Below, one piece after another: positions 23,194 through 33,659 of a DNA stretch of 64,000 nt. The DNA is from Zygaena filipendulae (taxonomy: Eukaryota; Arthropoda; Insecta; Lepidoptera; Zygaenidae). The position numbers were made by a program, and so were the translations under genes. The notes under the pieces were generated by a model. The model searched no databases. It worked only from the letters and a program-made list of their open reading frames with translations, and was not told the origin of the DNA. Numbering within the stretch: position 1 is the stretch's first letter; every line of letters starts with the position of its first letter. The stretch lies in assembly GCA_907165275.2 (NCBI GenBank), contig OU015662.1, positions 10,113,501-10,177,500 of the forward strand, read 5' to 3'.

Positions 23194-25528
23194 ATCTTTT
23201 CTTCAGTTGGTACTTCTGGCAAGTGATACAGACTAAAGTTGTAGACAAATCGGAATTTTTTTTATACATTTTTTTTTTTGCTTTAACAAATTCGAAACTT
23301 AATGCAATCTTTAGTGACAAATTTAAATAGTTTATAACAAAATCACTGTCATCAGTCAGTTCATCGAATGTACGCAATGGATAATTGATGAGATTTTCTT
23401 TACCATAATTTATACGTACATAATTTATTCAGTGGATGCTGTCATAGTTATTACCACAGATCAGAAAATAGCAGATAGAAGGGACATTAACTTAGTATAG
23501 TATGAAAACAGATGAAAACCTGTGTCGCCGAGTGATTTTCGTACAGAGTTCATTAACGTAAAGAAACATTCATTAATGTAAAGAAATGTATTAAACGCTT
23601 GGTGGTTATATTTTTACTTAGTCACTGTTTTCGAAATTCACGGTTTTGGGAATATTGTGGTAAATATACTTGGGATGGCAGCAAAAGAAGTTTTGGGTGA
23701 GTTAGAGCATTTGCTCTAACTTCAACGGTGGCGCGCCTGCCCCGCCTACATGTTCTCTCTAGTTAATTTATTTGCTCTGTGGTTCCCCGTGGACCCATCA
23801 GGGGATCTAGCCGGGTCGTGCGTTATTATAATTTTACTGACGTCAAAAAGAACCGAGTGAATTTGCGGAACTTCTACAGCTAGTAAAAGACTATTTGAAG
23901 AAATATTGCGAGGGTATTATTATCAAAATTCAAAACAATAATTTTCAGAGAGACTTTCATATGTCTATATATTGATAATACCTAATCGCCATGCCAGCGC
24001 ACTTCCCAACACCGCATGAGTGGAGCCGCGAGCAACTGCTTGTAAAAGTATGATCATAATTTTGTATTACAAAACTCCATTCTGATCCAATATCATTTTT
24101 TTTGCCTAAAACTTCTTATTCTCTCATTCTTATAAACGGATTAAGTTTTCATGAGCGGTTGTTTTCATAGAATTTACGATTAGAAGTAAAATTTGAGCCT
24201 GTCTACTGATCCGTATGAAACATCATGTTAAGATGAATTACGACTTGTTTATTTGTCTTCACCGAGGCTGTGACGTATAGCCGAGCAATATGAAATACGG
24301 TGCTTTACAATATAGCTGAGGCATAGAATATTCGTGTAGAACACAAAACAGACGCGACATTTCTTATAACAATTCTTATTGCGTCAAATCCATTATAAAC
24401 GATATTTACTTAGTAGTAGAGATGAACTGTCAATGAAATAGAATTCTGAAATTAATTAAATGAAAACAAACAATATTTATAATTATATTATATTTACTGC
24501 CAAAGCTTTCTCTATCATAATACATTTACATAAAAATATAAACTCTCGTATTTTGATAAGTTTTGTTTTAACATAAGGTAAGATTATTTATTTTAAAATT
24601 ATTATTAATCGGAACTCTTTCCAAAAATGTATTTTTAAAATACTCTTTGATAAAAAGCTCTCCTAAATATTTCTCCAAAACATATTAAGTAAGGTATTTA
24701 CTTATACATACCAAGTTTCATTAAAATCCGCGTCAATGACGCGCATTCAAGCTTGTGGGTTTTCCGGCGTTAAATTGGTATTCCGACACAAAATGTATTT
24801 ATTGTATATGTTGGCCCGGAACAAAATATGCTGTCTTTGTCAAATTTAATTAGATTTTGTTCAGCCGTTTATCAGCTGTTGGAGTACCAAACATCCAAAT
24901 ATCAAAACACCTTCTCAAAGTTTCACTATATTTGTAGTAGGATATGTGTACCTGCGGACACAAGTTTTTCATTATATAATTTTACGAGTCAGTTATAAAT
25001 GCTAAGTATTTTTAGGGTATCATCACAAAAATATTTTTCGTAATAGTAGGGTGGGTACCTTACCAGATAAATTATGATAAATTCTTCTTCTGTAGAGAAA
25101 AACCTTTACTTAGCCCGTTCATAAATCAAGACTTAAGACGAAGAGTTATCCCGTCTAATAACATACAAGTCTATGATATCGGGGTCCTCCATAAATCATA
25201 GAGTACAGGCTTTGTTTATGCCACACATGGCGGTGTGTGAAGTAACCCCGGAGCCCGATTCTGAACGTGGTCCGGGGGCTGCGTGTCTAACTTTTACGAA
25301 GTTTTCATTGGTTTATTGATTGTTGAAAGTAACCAAAAATCGTTTTGAAGTTATACAGACTTTTTTTGACCTGTTGAGAGAATTATTTTAGTATACAACG
25401 CAAGTGACATGCAGGAAGACAACGGAAGTGACGCGCATCAACGGAAGTGACGCGCACGAAGTTAGTAACAAACGCGACATTTGTTCAGGTCAAGAAAAGT
25501 AAACTTCTTCCGTCCGTATATCTGGTTG
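23194..25528. other. No gene supported upstream of the LTR element
   Basis: A 9-bp perfect hairpin, GTTAGAGCA-TT-TGCTCTAAC, lies at about 23700-23720. Near 25400-25460 the motif CAACGGAAGTGACGCGC occurs twice; it also recurs elsewhere in the window. Otherwise I see nothing. Confidence 0.45.
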
Positions 25529-25532
25529 GTAG

Positions 25533-27918
25533 TGTAACTTTCACCCTCCTTCATCAATTTATGAACAACATCAAAGATGTTGAACATTTTAATTTTGGCC
25601 AATTTCGCCTAATAGTTAGACCCAGTTTTACGTTGTGTTATAAATGACTCCAGTTTCTTTTAGGTTGAGATTCGATTCCGTCACCATCCTATCCGCATTA
25701 TTATAATGGGTCGAGGTTGGACTTAGGTATTAATTGAATAAAACAACCATCAATTAATTTGACATTTTATTTTAATATTCGTGCATAATATTTCTGTAAG
25801 AAATATTTATATTTAGTACACCCAACTGCGTTTGAGTTGGGTGACATTCGATCTTTATATGAACTCGCTCTACACGAACGGTTCTATTTTTAAGTGCGAG
25901 ACTACACTGTACATTTATTTAACGTCTGTGCGTTAATAGTGTTGTTAGCCCGGAAGCAGAGAGACTCCAAAGACGGTATCCTTATTACAGTGGTACACAT
26001 AATCACTAACTTACGTCTATCGACGTTAGTAGTGTTCGGATTCTGAGATAGGAATATGATGCTCATAGAACACCTCCCATACGATGTTTATTATAATCAA
26101 CTTGATATTCCAATAGGAATATTTACAATGGCTCTCACTACATAACAAGTTTATTATATAGCGAGAGGTGGAATAGCCCCGTCCTGCGCTACCCACGGTG
26201 ATGGTCATCCGCCTGCTCATAAGCAGTTACCACCCCCCCCCACCTGTGTTGCACAAGGTAGAGAGTTCTCCAAATATGCATAACCGACATCCGTTAGAGG
26301 ATGAATCAGCTATATGAGACTGTACGTCCCGTATCAGCAGCAATCGTTGGAGGTCATAATTCGGCGGTGCCGAGACCCCAGGGTACGTGTCAGCCCGAAG
26401 ACCGAGGCCGTAATGCGGATAGTACCGCGACCTCAACACCATCCCAATAATTCAAATATAAGTGTATGAGACCAGTCTCGCCGGACATCATAACTTCAGT
26501 CGGTCAATTTGTGCTATAGTAGCTACACGTAGCTAAGGCCGAAGCCCAATTGATTGGATCACAGCTCGTCCTCGTACAACACCCACTCAGCACTCGTTTA
26601 TTTTGATAAACAAGTCGTGTTGAAAAACACAACTGTTTACCGAGATCAAGCGTTAACGACTAGGTCGTCCACAGCCGATCCCATAGTCTCTGCACAACGT
26701 AACAAAGTCACAAAGCGCATTGACTATAATTATTATGTTTGTAAAAAAAAAGAAAGTAATGTTATCTTGAAAGAAGAGCGTTCAACACTCCCTTGGTGTA
26801 GGAAGCGATCCCGCGTCTCCAGTCAGCCGCATAGTCGATGATAGTTTTTGAATAACACGGAAGGCGTAGTTATTCAATAGACAAGATACAATACGTGCAC
26901 AACGAAACCCGTCACGGCGAAGACAACTCAAGGCGCGGATTTTTACCTCTCCACGTTATCTTACGCTCGCGACGCGCGACGTCTAACCGCTCAGGATTAG
27001 AGTTCATCGTCGTTGTAAATTCCAATAAATTGAAAATACACGTATGCATCGAGCCGATAAGATGTGATGAATTATAATTTAATAACAATAAAATTACAAT
27101 CCATACACACCGAAAGCCTTCCTCATAATAATATTTGTCTTCGCACAAGATATCCTAACGGACGTCGAGCGCGTTGACAAGGCTTTCGTACAGAGCGACA
27201 AGTCACTAAGTACGTAAGCTCGTTCGAACTCCCAACTACATCATCTTTATTGTGAAAGTGGTCGTCGGCATTCTCATCTTAGACCTTCACGTGAGACTCC
27301 AATATAATTTAGATTTGTATAATAATACAATATCTGTATACGAGCTACCACCAAACTCGTTTGTCAACACTCTATGTTAACTTAATATTTAGATAAGCAT
27401 AATAATGCAAATCTATATTCGAGCCACCACCAAACTCGTTTAACAACATTTAATGTTGTATACGCGACGCGCTCTACGCGCGACGCGTAGCCTCTCGACT
27501 CGCTCGTCCGCCCGCCGCGCGATGCCACTTCACGTCTCAGCCGCCCGCGTGGATACTGGCGGTGCGTTCACGTCTCGTTTGAGAGGGGTATGCGGGGGGT
27601 TGGGGGGTACAAGTCGATATCACCGTTACATCTGAAACCAAGCACACGGTTAATATACCTTATTATAAACATTTTATTTCATATGAATAATTACTTTATT
27701 CATTTTAGTTTATGAATTATACATCAATAATCATATAAACTTTAGATTGTGAGTTTATCAACTCGCAATACTTTAAATATATTTCAACTTAAGTTTTATA
27801 GTGTATTATATCATAATACATTATACATATAGTGTATTATGTTATAATACATTATACATATATCTTTAAAATGCTTTTTCGAATATAAATAAATTTTTAA
27901 GCCTCATAGGGCGTCACA
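25533..27918 (-). repeat. 3' LTR of the gypsy element
   Basis: On the minus strand it runs TGTGACGCCC to AAAGTTACA (TG...CA ends). It is colinear, without indels, with the other LTR (offset 8167). Differences seen: 25535 T versus 33702 G, and 26463 T versus 34630 G. Contents include a CpG-rich segment (about 27461-27545), G runs on the plus strand (27585-27607), a duplicated module with CCACCAAACTCGTTT (around 27350 and 27430), and a 9-bp hairpin (25819-25843). A two-unit AT-rich repeat at 27800-27862 lies near the start of U3. Short open frames inside are not supported as genes. Confidence 0.97.
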
Positions 27919-27936
27919 ATCCCCCCCCAAAGTTTT
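27919..27936 (-). promoter_or_regulatory. Polypurine tract
   Basis: On the minus strand AAAACTTTGGGGGGGGAT directly precedes the TGTGACG start of the 3' LTR. A purine run with eight G residues at this place is the expected primer for plus-strand DNA synthesis. Confidence 0.85.
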
Positions 27937-28555
27937 ATGAAACACTGAGTAATAAAACTTTCTAAGTTATTTTCGCCTCTTTAATTATACCATAAATTTA
28001 TTATTTTTTTGGGAAGCAGCCGCCCCAACACCCCTCCAACCACATTCAATCGTTCACCAATAAAGTGATGTGGAATGGCGATGTGTTTGTTATGGTATTA
28101 ATTAGTTTTGCTAGATCTCATATAGTTATGCTTTATCGCATAATAGGTGATTAAAGTATGTTTGTTATATCAAGACATCTTTTGGTTTTTGAACCAATAT
28201 ATATATTGTTTAACTGATTGAATGTGATTGAGCCACTTCTCCCTGACCCAATTTATTTTCTATGTCTTTATTCACTTAAAATAATTATCACAATTATTTA
28301 TGTACATTCGAATCAACAATATTTACAATCTTAAGATACAATCTTAATGATTAGTTCCTTCTTACAATATTATTAACAATCATATCAGGGTACAATCTTA
28401 ATAATATTTATTACATCGAATCAACAACATCAACAATCATAAGATACAATCTTAATGATTATTATTTCGAATCAACAACATTATTTACATATTAACAACC
28501 ATCTTAAACATTAAATATGTTTACATTATTATCGGACCTTCGGGGTAGTCCTTTA
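27937..28555 (-). other. 3' untranslated region of the gypsy element, repeat-bearing
   Basis: Between the pol stop and the polypurine tract there is no env-like frame. Roughly 28305-28480 holds two imperfect repeats of about 110 bp with CGAATCAACAA and GATACAATCTTAATGATTA. Confidence 0.6.
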
Positions 28556-31500
28556 TTATTTATAATATTTGTACAAGTGAATAGCATTATAATTGCCTTT
28601 AAGGTTATCAGTGTTCACGTCTTGTAAAGTATAAACATTATTGAAAGGCACGGCGGCCACTCTGTATGGACCTTCATACAAAAATTCAAACTTTTTTGTC
28701 TCTTTACGCCCTTTAACGGACCTGTTATCTCTACGTATTTTTACTAAGTCACCAATTTGGAATACAATCAATTTATGACTCTTGTCATATTTCGTGCGTC
28801 GTACATTACTAGCACTTTTTAAATTCTCTCGAACTTGAGTTCTGATATCGTGTAAATTTAAGGGTTTTCTGTTGATCATGAGCTTCTCATCAAATGATAA
28901 TTTATTTGGTTCACCGTACATAACTTCACACGGAGTGAAGCCTATACTGTCATGAAAACTATTGTTATATAACTCTTCTAAAGTCGGTAGTATATTAGGC
29001 CAAGACTTATGATTCGAACCACAATAGGTTCTAAACAATCTACCCAACTCTCTGTTTACTCTTTCAACTGTATTCGGTCTAGGATTTCTCACAGTGGTAT
29101 ATATAGCTTTGATGCCCAACTCTTTCACGCCATCTCTCCACACATTACTTATAAATTGCTTTCCATTGTCAGTCATTATAGTTTTCGGTTTTATAATCTC
29201 TGAAAAGTGTTTTAGTTTAGATAAAACACTTCTGCCGGTGGCATCTTTCATCGGGTATAACTTTATAAATTTGCTGAATGTGTCCTGAAAGACTATTATG
29301 AATTTCAGCCCGAGGGTTCCTGCTGGTAGCGGTCCGTATATATCTGCCATTACAATGTCTCCAATGTCTTTAGACAATATCGACTGACAGGGTCCAACAT
29401 ATTTAATATTCTCGCTCTTTGACATTTGGCATACATGACATGTTTTAATCCTCTTTCTCACATCTCTAGTAAGCGCATGCCAATAAAATCTATCTTTAAT
29501 ATATTTTACAACTTTATAAGCGCCTTGATGCCCCATTTCAAGGTGTACTTGATCGATTATATCGTTAATTAAGATTTTTGGAAGATATATGACTTCCTTG
29601 CTCGTCTCAATTGAACTATAATACAAAATGTTGTTTCGTAATTTACATCGCAATATAATTCTATCTGATCTACTTTGTGCCACACTCACGCTTCCCAGAC
29701 GTTCTTTAATTGCGCTGATATCAGCGTCTAATGATTGTAGTTCAGATAATCGGTTCAATTTTTCTTTGAGCTCAACATTTTCAGTAGTTTCTGTATATAA
29801 TATCTCGAAGCATATACCCCTATCTTCCTGTATATGCTTGCCCTCAGGCAAATATCTCGATAATATATCAGCAACTAAATTTTGTTTTCCTGTTATGTGT
29901 TCTACTTTATAATTAAACTGTTCCAAATAAAGTATCCAACGCGTTACTCTACTGTTATAAAGCTTCCAATTCTTCACGAATATCAGAGCTTTATGATCAG
30001 TTTTAATCGTCAACTGTGCACCTCTTAGATATGTTTCAAACTTTTTTATACAACTTATTATTGCATAAAATTCTTGTTCAGTTACTGTCCAGTTTAATTC
30101 TGGTCCTTTTAATGTTTTACTGTGGTATCCTAAAATCCTCATTTCGTTATTATCGTCCAATTGATAGAGCACACCAGCCAATCCAATGCCCGAACAATCA
30201 GTTTGTAAGTAATACGGTTTATTAAAATCCGGATGGTGTAACATCACGGTTTTTATAAATCTTTCTTTTAATCGATCAAATGCACCTTGTTCCTCAGAAC
30301 CCCAATTCCATGATTGATCTTTCTTTAATAGTTTACACAATGGTACGATCAAATTGCTATAATCATGTATAAATCTTCGATAAAAATTACAGAGTCCCAA
30401 AAACGCTCTTAATTGCTTTACTTTCTTAGGTTTTGGAAAATCTCTTATACTCTTTAACTTGTCTGGATCTGTTTGTATCCCTTCAGTGGATATTATGAAA
30501 CCCAACATCTTAATCTCTTTACATATAAATTCACATTTTTGCAAGTTACAGGTCATACCCGCTTCATACAGTTTGCCAAGGACCGTCTGTATATGTTCGA
30601 AGTGTAAATCCAACGTTCCAGTTGTGATAATTGCCAAGTCATCTAAGTAATTCACACAAAACTCTCTTACTTCCGGACCCAATATCTTGTCCATTGCACG
30701 ACTGAAACTTCCCACTGAAGTCTTCAATCCTTGTGGTAGTACATTGTAAACATACGACTTTCCATTGAAGGTGAACCCTGTGTATTTTCTACTTTCTTTA
30801 CAAATCGGTATTTGAAAGTATGCATTATTTAAGTCAATAGTGGTTATATATTTCGCACCATGAAATGAATTCAAAACATCCAATTGCATTGGAGGTTTTT
30901 CAGTTTCGCCAATCATCTTTTTGTTTATGCCTCTAGCATCTAATAAGACTCTTATAGAGCCGTCTTTTTTCAATGTGAATGTTAACGGACTACTGTATGG
31001 TGTTGACATTCTCGTTATAATACCATTACTCTCCATCTCATCCAACTTCGATTGAAGTTTCGCCCTGTAGGCGTATGGTATAGGGTAAGATCTGTTTACA
31101 ATAGGAAGCTCATCGATCATCTCGATCTTATGTTCGTAGCAATTCGCTCGTCCTAGTTGTTCGGAGAACATAGAAGCATAAGATTTTAGAACAACTTTTA
31201 AAGTCTCTCTATTTTTAGTGTTTAAGTCGCAACCAATTTTTATGTTATTAAAAATACTTTCAAAACTTGAGAAATCAATTTTGCATATTGCTACAATATT
31301 CCTCTTGAACAACTCTATAAAATATTCTTTTGCATCTTTAGTTATATACATTCCAGTCTTATCAGTACTTAAATCTATGATGGCCCTATTCATCCTTAGC
31401 CAATCAAAGCCAATAATACAAGATCTTACTAATTTAGGCACAATTAAGAAACTTGTTTCAATAATTAAATCGTTAAATCTCACAGGCAACAATACTATCT

Positions 31501-31942
31501 GTTGTATTTTAGAGCTCTTTTGTCCGAGGACACCTCTTATTTGAATCGCTTTTACAGGCATAGTAGCTAAATTCTGATTTTTCTTTGCAATTTCGATCCA
31601 GAGCTCTTCTGATATACAGGTAATATCGCTCCCTGTGTCCAGGAGAGCCTCTATCTCAAAATTGAATATATTTATTACAACTTCACTTTTAAAATTTTCT
31701 AGTACTTCAATTTCTCTCTGAGATTCATTTAAAACAGACTTAACATTAAGTTCTGAGATAATGACTCCCTGTTGTAACATGTCTTGTCTATTTTGTAAGT
31801 GTTTTACAAAGTTGTACTTCATATTATTAAACTCATAGCCTAACCCCTCTTTGTGAGTTTGACCATTTAGTTCGATAGGTTTGTAGAGTCCTTGAGAATT
31901 CTTTCCTAACTTCTCGCCTGGGCGCCACCCCATGCTCTTCAT
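28556..31942 (-). CDS. Pol polyprotein (G-patch, protease, RT, RNase H, integrase)
   Basis: The 1128-codon frame is intact. Residues 1-38 form a G-patch-like motif (MGW at 4-6, LGK at 12-14, GLGY at 33-36). The aspartic protease has DTGSD at 102-106 and IIGFDWL at 176-182. RT shows a catalytic Asp at 370 (TTIDLNNAYF), LPQG at 402-405 and YLDD at 432-435. RNase H residues are near D582, E624, D649 and D692. Integrase has an HHCC zinc finger (H800, H805, C835, C838), then D867, D925 and E960, and a GPY module (GPYRV near 1091-1095); there is no chromodomain. The first Met used here is probably not the real start. The frame is open upstream to 32026, overlaps the end of gag by about 25 nt in the -1 frame, and is best read as the frameshifted part of Gag-Pol. 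Confidence 0.97.
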   Translation of the reverse strand: MKSMGWRPGEKLGKNSQGLYKPIELNGQTHKEGLGYEFNNMKYNFVKHLQNRQDMLQQGVIISELNVKSVLNESQREIEVLENFKSEVVINIFNFEIEALLDTGSDITCISEELWIEIAKKNQNLATMPVKAIQIRGVLGQKSSKIQQIVLLPVRFNDLIIETSFLIVPKLVRSCIIGFDWLRMNRAIIDLSTDKTGMYITKDAKEYFIELFKRNIVAICKIDFSSFESIFNNIKIGCDLNTKNRETLKVVLKSYASMFSEQLGRANCYEHKIEMIDELPIVNRSYPIPYAYRAKLQSKLDEMESNGIITRMSTPYSSPLTFTLKKDGSIRVLLDARGINKKMIGETEKPPMQLDVLNSFHGAKYITTIDLNNAYFQIPICKESRKYTGFTFNGKSYVYNVLPQGLKTSVGSFSRAMDKILGPEVREFCVNYLDDLAIITTGTLDLHFEHIQTVLGKLYEAGMTCNLQKCEFICKEIKMLGFIISTEGIQTDPDKLKSIRDFPKPKKVKQLRAFLGLCNFYRRFIHDYSNLIVPLCKLLKKDQSWNWGSEEQGAFDRLKERFIKTVMLHHPDFNKPYYLQTDCSGIGLAGVLYQLDDNNEMRILGYHSKTLKGPELNWTVTEQEFYAIISCIKKFETYLRGAQLTIKTDHKALIFVKNWKLYNSRVTRWILYLEQFNYKVEHITGKQNLVADILSRYLPEGKHIQEDRGICFEILYTETTENVELKEKLNRLSELQSLDADISAIKERLGSVSVAQSRSDRIILRCKLRNNILYYSSIETSKEVIYLPKILINDIIDQVHLEMGHQGAYKVVKYIKDRFYWHALTRDVRKRIKTCHVCQMSKSENIKYVGPCQSILSKDIGDIVMADIYGPLPAGTLGLKFIIVFQDTFSKFIKLYPMKDATGRSVLSKLKHFSEIIKPKTIMTDNGKQFISNVWRDGVKELGIKAIYTTVRNPRPNTVERVNRELGRLFRTYCGSNHKSWPNILPTLEELYNNSFHDSIGFTPCEVMYGEPNKLSFDEKLMINRKPLNLHDIRTQVRENLKSASNVRRTKYDKSHKLIVFQIGDLVKIRRDNRSVKGRKETKKFEFLYEGPYRVAAVPFNNVYTLQDVNTDNLKGNYNAIHLYKYYK

Positions 31943-31956
31943 AATGTCGAACCCAC

Positions 31957-32014
31957 GGTTCCTTACACTACCGACTGCAACCGGAACCCTCTTCGCAGTC
32001 TTCAGTTGTTTAAA
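31957..32014 (-). promoter_or_regulatory. -1 ribosomal frameshift signal: slippery heptamer plus pseudoknot
   Basis: On the minus strand the gag-frame codons read CCT TTA AAC AAC TGA, giving the canonical heptamer T TTA AAC (32014-32008). After a 7-nt spacer, stem 1 is GACTGCGA (32000-31993) with TTGCAGTC (31980-31973), eight pairs including one G-U. Stem 2 pairs GGTTCC in the loop (31988-31983) with GGAACC (31962-31957). Loop lengths (4, 2 and about 10 nt) suit an H-type pseudoknot. The shift puts ribosomes into the pol frame just before the gag stop. This is a prediction by eye; no folding was computed. Confidence 0.85.
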
Positions 32015-32991
32015 GGTGCGGTGCCTTCACTCTCCCGCTCCTCTTCTAAATTGCCCGATGTCACTGTCGACGTCGGTTTTGTTTCACTAGGTTTCCGCCA
32101 CTCTTTGCGGTATTTATTTTGAAAATCCTTTTTCCAATTTTCATTGATATTCTTGTTGTATTTTTGATATTTCACAGGTTGTTGCCTTTCCTCCGCTCTA
32201 TTATCATCCAAAGCCCTGAGGAATTTTGTTACCTCAGCAATTGTCTGACTCTTAGACCAGAACCATAAATCTTGTACATTAGTTGGAAAGTGTTTGATTA
32301 TATCGGACACCAGATCCTCCTCTGGTATTTGTCTTGTAAGCATTTTTGCTTGCCCTACGAGCTTTATAAAATGATCGGACATTTTCAGACATTTTTCTCC
32401 GTTCCATTTGTTATACGCAATCTCTCTACGTATTTTGTCTTGCTCAGGCTTTCCCCAATAAGTTTCGAGAAATTCTCGTTTAAAATCATTAAAACTATAC
32501 CATGAATCTTTATAAATTCGGGCCCACGCCTTTGCCTCCGCCTTAAGACACTCAATAGCAATCTGTACCTCTCGTCCTTTCACATCACGTCTCTTTTCAA
32601 GATACGTTTCTAGGTCCTCGATAAAAGTAACCGGATGCCCCTTCTCCGGGTTACTGAATTTAGGTTTTTCGTGTTGTAAACTCGATATATCGCTTACATA
32701 TATGACTTTCTCTTGAACTTCCGGCTCTGAACTCTCAATTGTAACCTCTTGAGGTACATCTTCCTTTTCAGAAGGCCGCTTAAGCTCTTGTTCGAGAACT
32801 TCAATTTTGTTTTGTAACCGTCGTGTAGTTCGTTTGAACAACTTGTACAAACGATCATACTTTGTTTCATTATCAGGTACCTCCTTTTCTCTGCCTTCGC
32901 GCCGCCTTTTACGCTGTGGCTGTACATTTTCTATTTCGGTCTCGGTTTCAACAGACTCCGTGGGTCCTTCATTCTCCTTCCTCTTGCCCAT
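32002..32991 (-). CDS. Gag structural protein of the gypsy element
   Basis: 329 residues. The N-terminus is charged with a basic cluster (QRKRRREGR, about 26-34) that could act as a nuclear signal. A likely coiled coil lies at about 45-72. A capsid-type region runs from about 110 to 260 with the typical retrotransposon Gag spacing of tryptophans (AWARIYKDSWYSFNDFKREF at 155-174 and a later LWFW at 242-245). The C-terminus (about 270-300) is rich in K, R, N and Y and has no CCHC zinc knuckle; this basic stretch is the probable RNA-binding part. The start is the first Met after the leader. The stop TGA sits three bases past the slippery heptamer, so most ribosomes would end here and make Gag alone. 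Confidence 0.9.
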   Translation of the reverse strand: MGKRKENEGPTESVETETEIENVQPQRKRRREGREKEVPDNETKYDRLYKLFKRTTRRLQNKIEVLEQELKRPSEKEDVPQEVTIESSEPEVQEKVIYVSDISSLQHEKPKFSNPEKGHPVTFIEDLETYLEKRRDVKGREVQIAIECLKAEAKAWARIYKDSWYSFNDFKREFLETYWGKPEQDKIRREIAYNKWNGEKCLKMSDHFIKLVGQAKMLTRQIPEEDLVSDIIKHFPTNVQDLWFWSKSQTIAEVTKFLRALDDNRAEERQQPVKYQKYNKNINENWKKDFQNKYRKEWRKPSETKPTSTVTSGNLEEERESEGTAPLNN

Positions 32992-33170
32992 TTTTATTTA
33001 TGCACTGATTCACTAGATTAAAGTTATTAAAATTAAACTAAATCACAAGACAAGTCACTTAACAACTATTACACTTAACAACTATTATGATACAATTAAT
33101 TTAAGGATCGTCCTTGCGATGTCAGTAATTCGCTTTTAGCACTGTTAAAATGTCAATAATTGTCTTTACA

Positions 33171-33300
33171 TATCACTTTCACTATTGATGTTACTCGAGA
33201 TAATGTCTTTTATACGTATCACTTTCACTATTGCTGTTACTCAAGATACGTATTTAAATATCACTTTCACTATTAATGTTACTCGAGATATGTATTAATT
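33171..33300. repeat. Three-unit tandem array in the leader
   Basis: Units start at 33171, 33217 and 33259. Each has ATCACTTTCACTATT, then GTTACTC(G/A)AGATA. Only small substitutions separate them. Confidence 0.85.
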
Positions 33301-33496
33301 ATTCATCGGCAATCTGTAACAACATTGCAAGTTAATATTCCCAGCCTCAACACTTATAATGCGGATAATCAGAGTCAGGGTCGAATCTCATAACCTTTCC
33401 ATTTCACGGACAACAAATTGTAGGGTGTTACCCCTACGTTATTATGTTTAAATAGCCATGCATTTATTGACCTAGGCCACTTGTATTCATTTCAGT

Positions 33497-33659
33497 CAAC
33501 CATGCGATTCGCTGTCGCGGTCGTTTTTCTTATTTAATTCAACCATGCGATTCGCTGTCGCGGTCGTTTTTCTTATTTAATTCAACCATGCGATTCGCTG
33601 TCGCGGTCGTTTTTATGTATGTAAGCCAACCATGCGATTCACTGTCGCGGTCGTTTTTA
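33497..33659. repeat. Four-unit tandem array in the leader
   Basis: Units start at 33497, 33540, 33583 and 33627. The conserved core is CAACCATGCGATTCGCTGTC followed by GCGGTCGTTTTT. The last unit has one change (CACTG) and a different linker. Confidence 0.9.

Noticed and set aside
22931..23377. 148-codon minus-strand frame
   Set aside because: Most of it lies inside a non-coding TIR element whose other copy does not keep the frame.
26554..26841. Open frames inside the LTRs, present twice
   Set aside because: They are duplicated only because the LTR is duplicated; no domain, and they run against or across the transcript.
27937..28555. Envelope gene downstream of pol
   Set aside because: No open frame of useful length, signal peptide or membrane segment is present.
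28556..31942. Plus-strand frames over the pol gene
   Set aside because: They are shadows of the 1128-codon pol frame.
33497..33659. Regular repeats resembling a CRISPR array
   Set aside because: Units are about 43 bp with almost identical linkers, no unique spacers, and lie in a eukaryotic retrotransposon leader.
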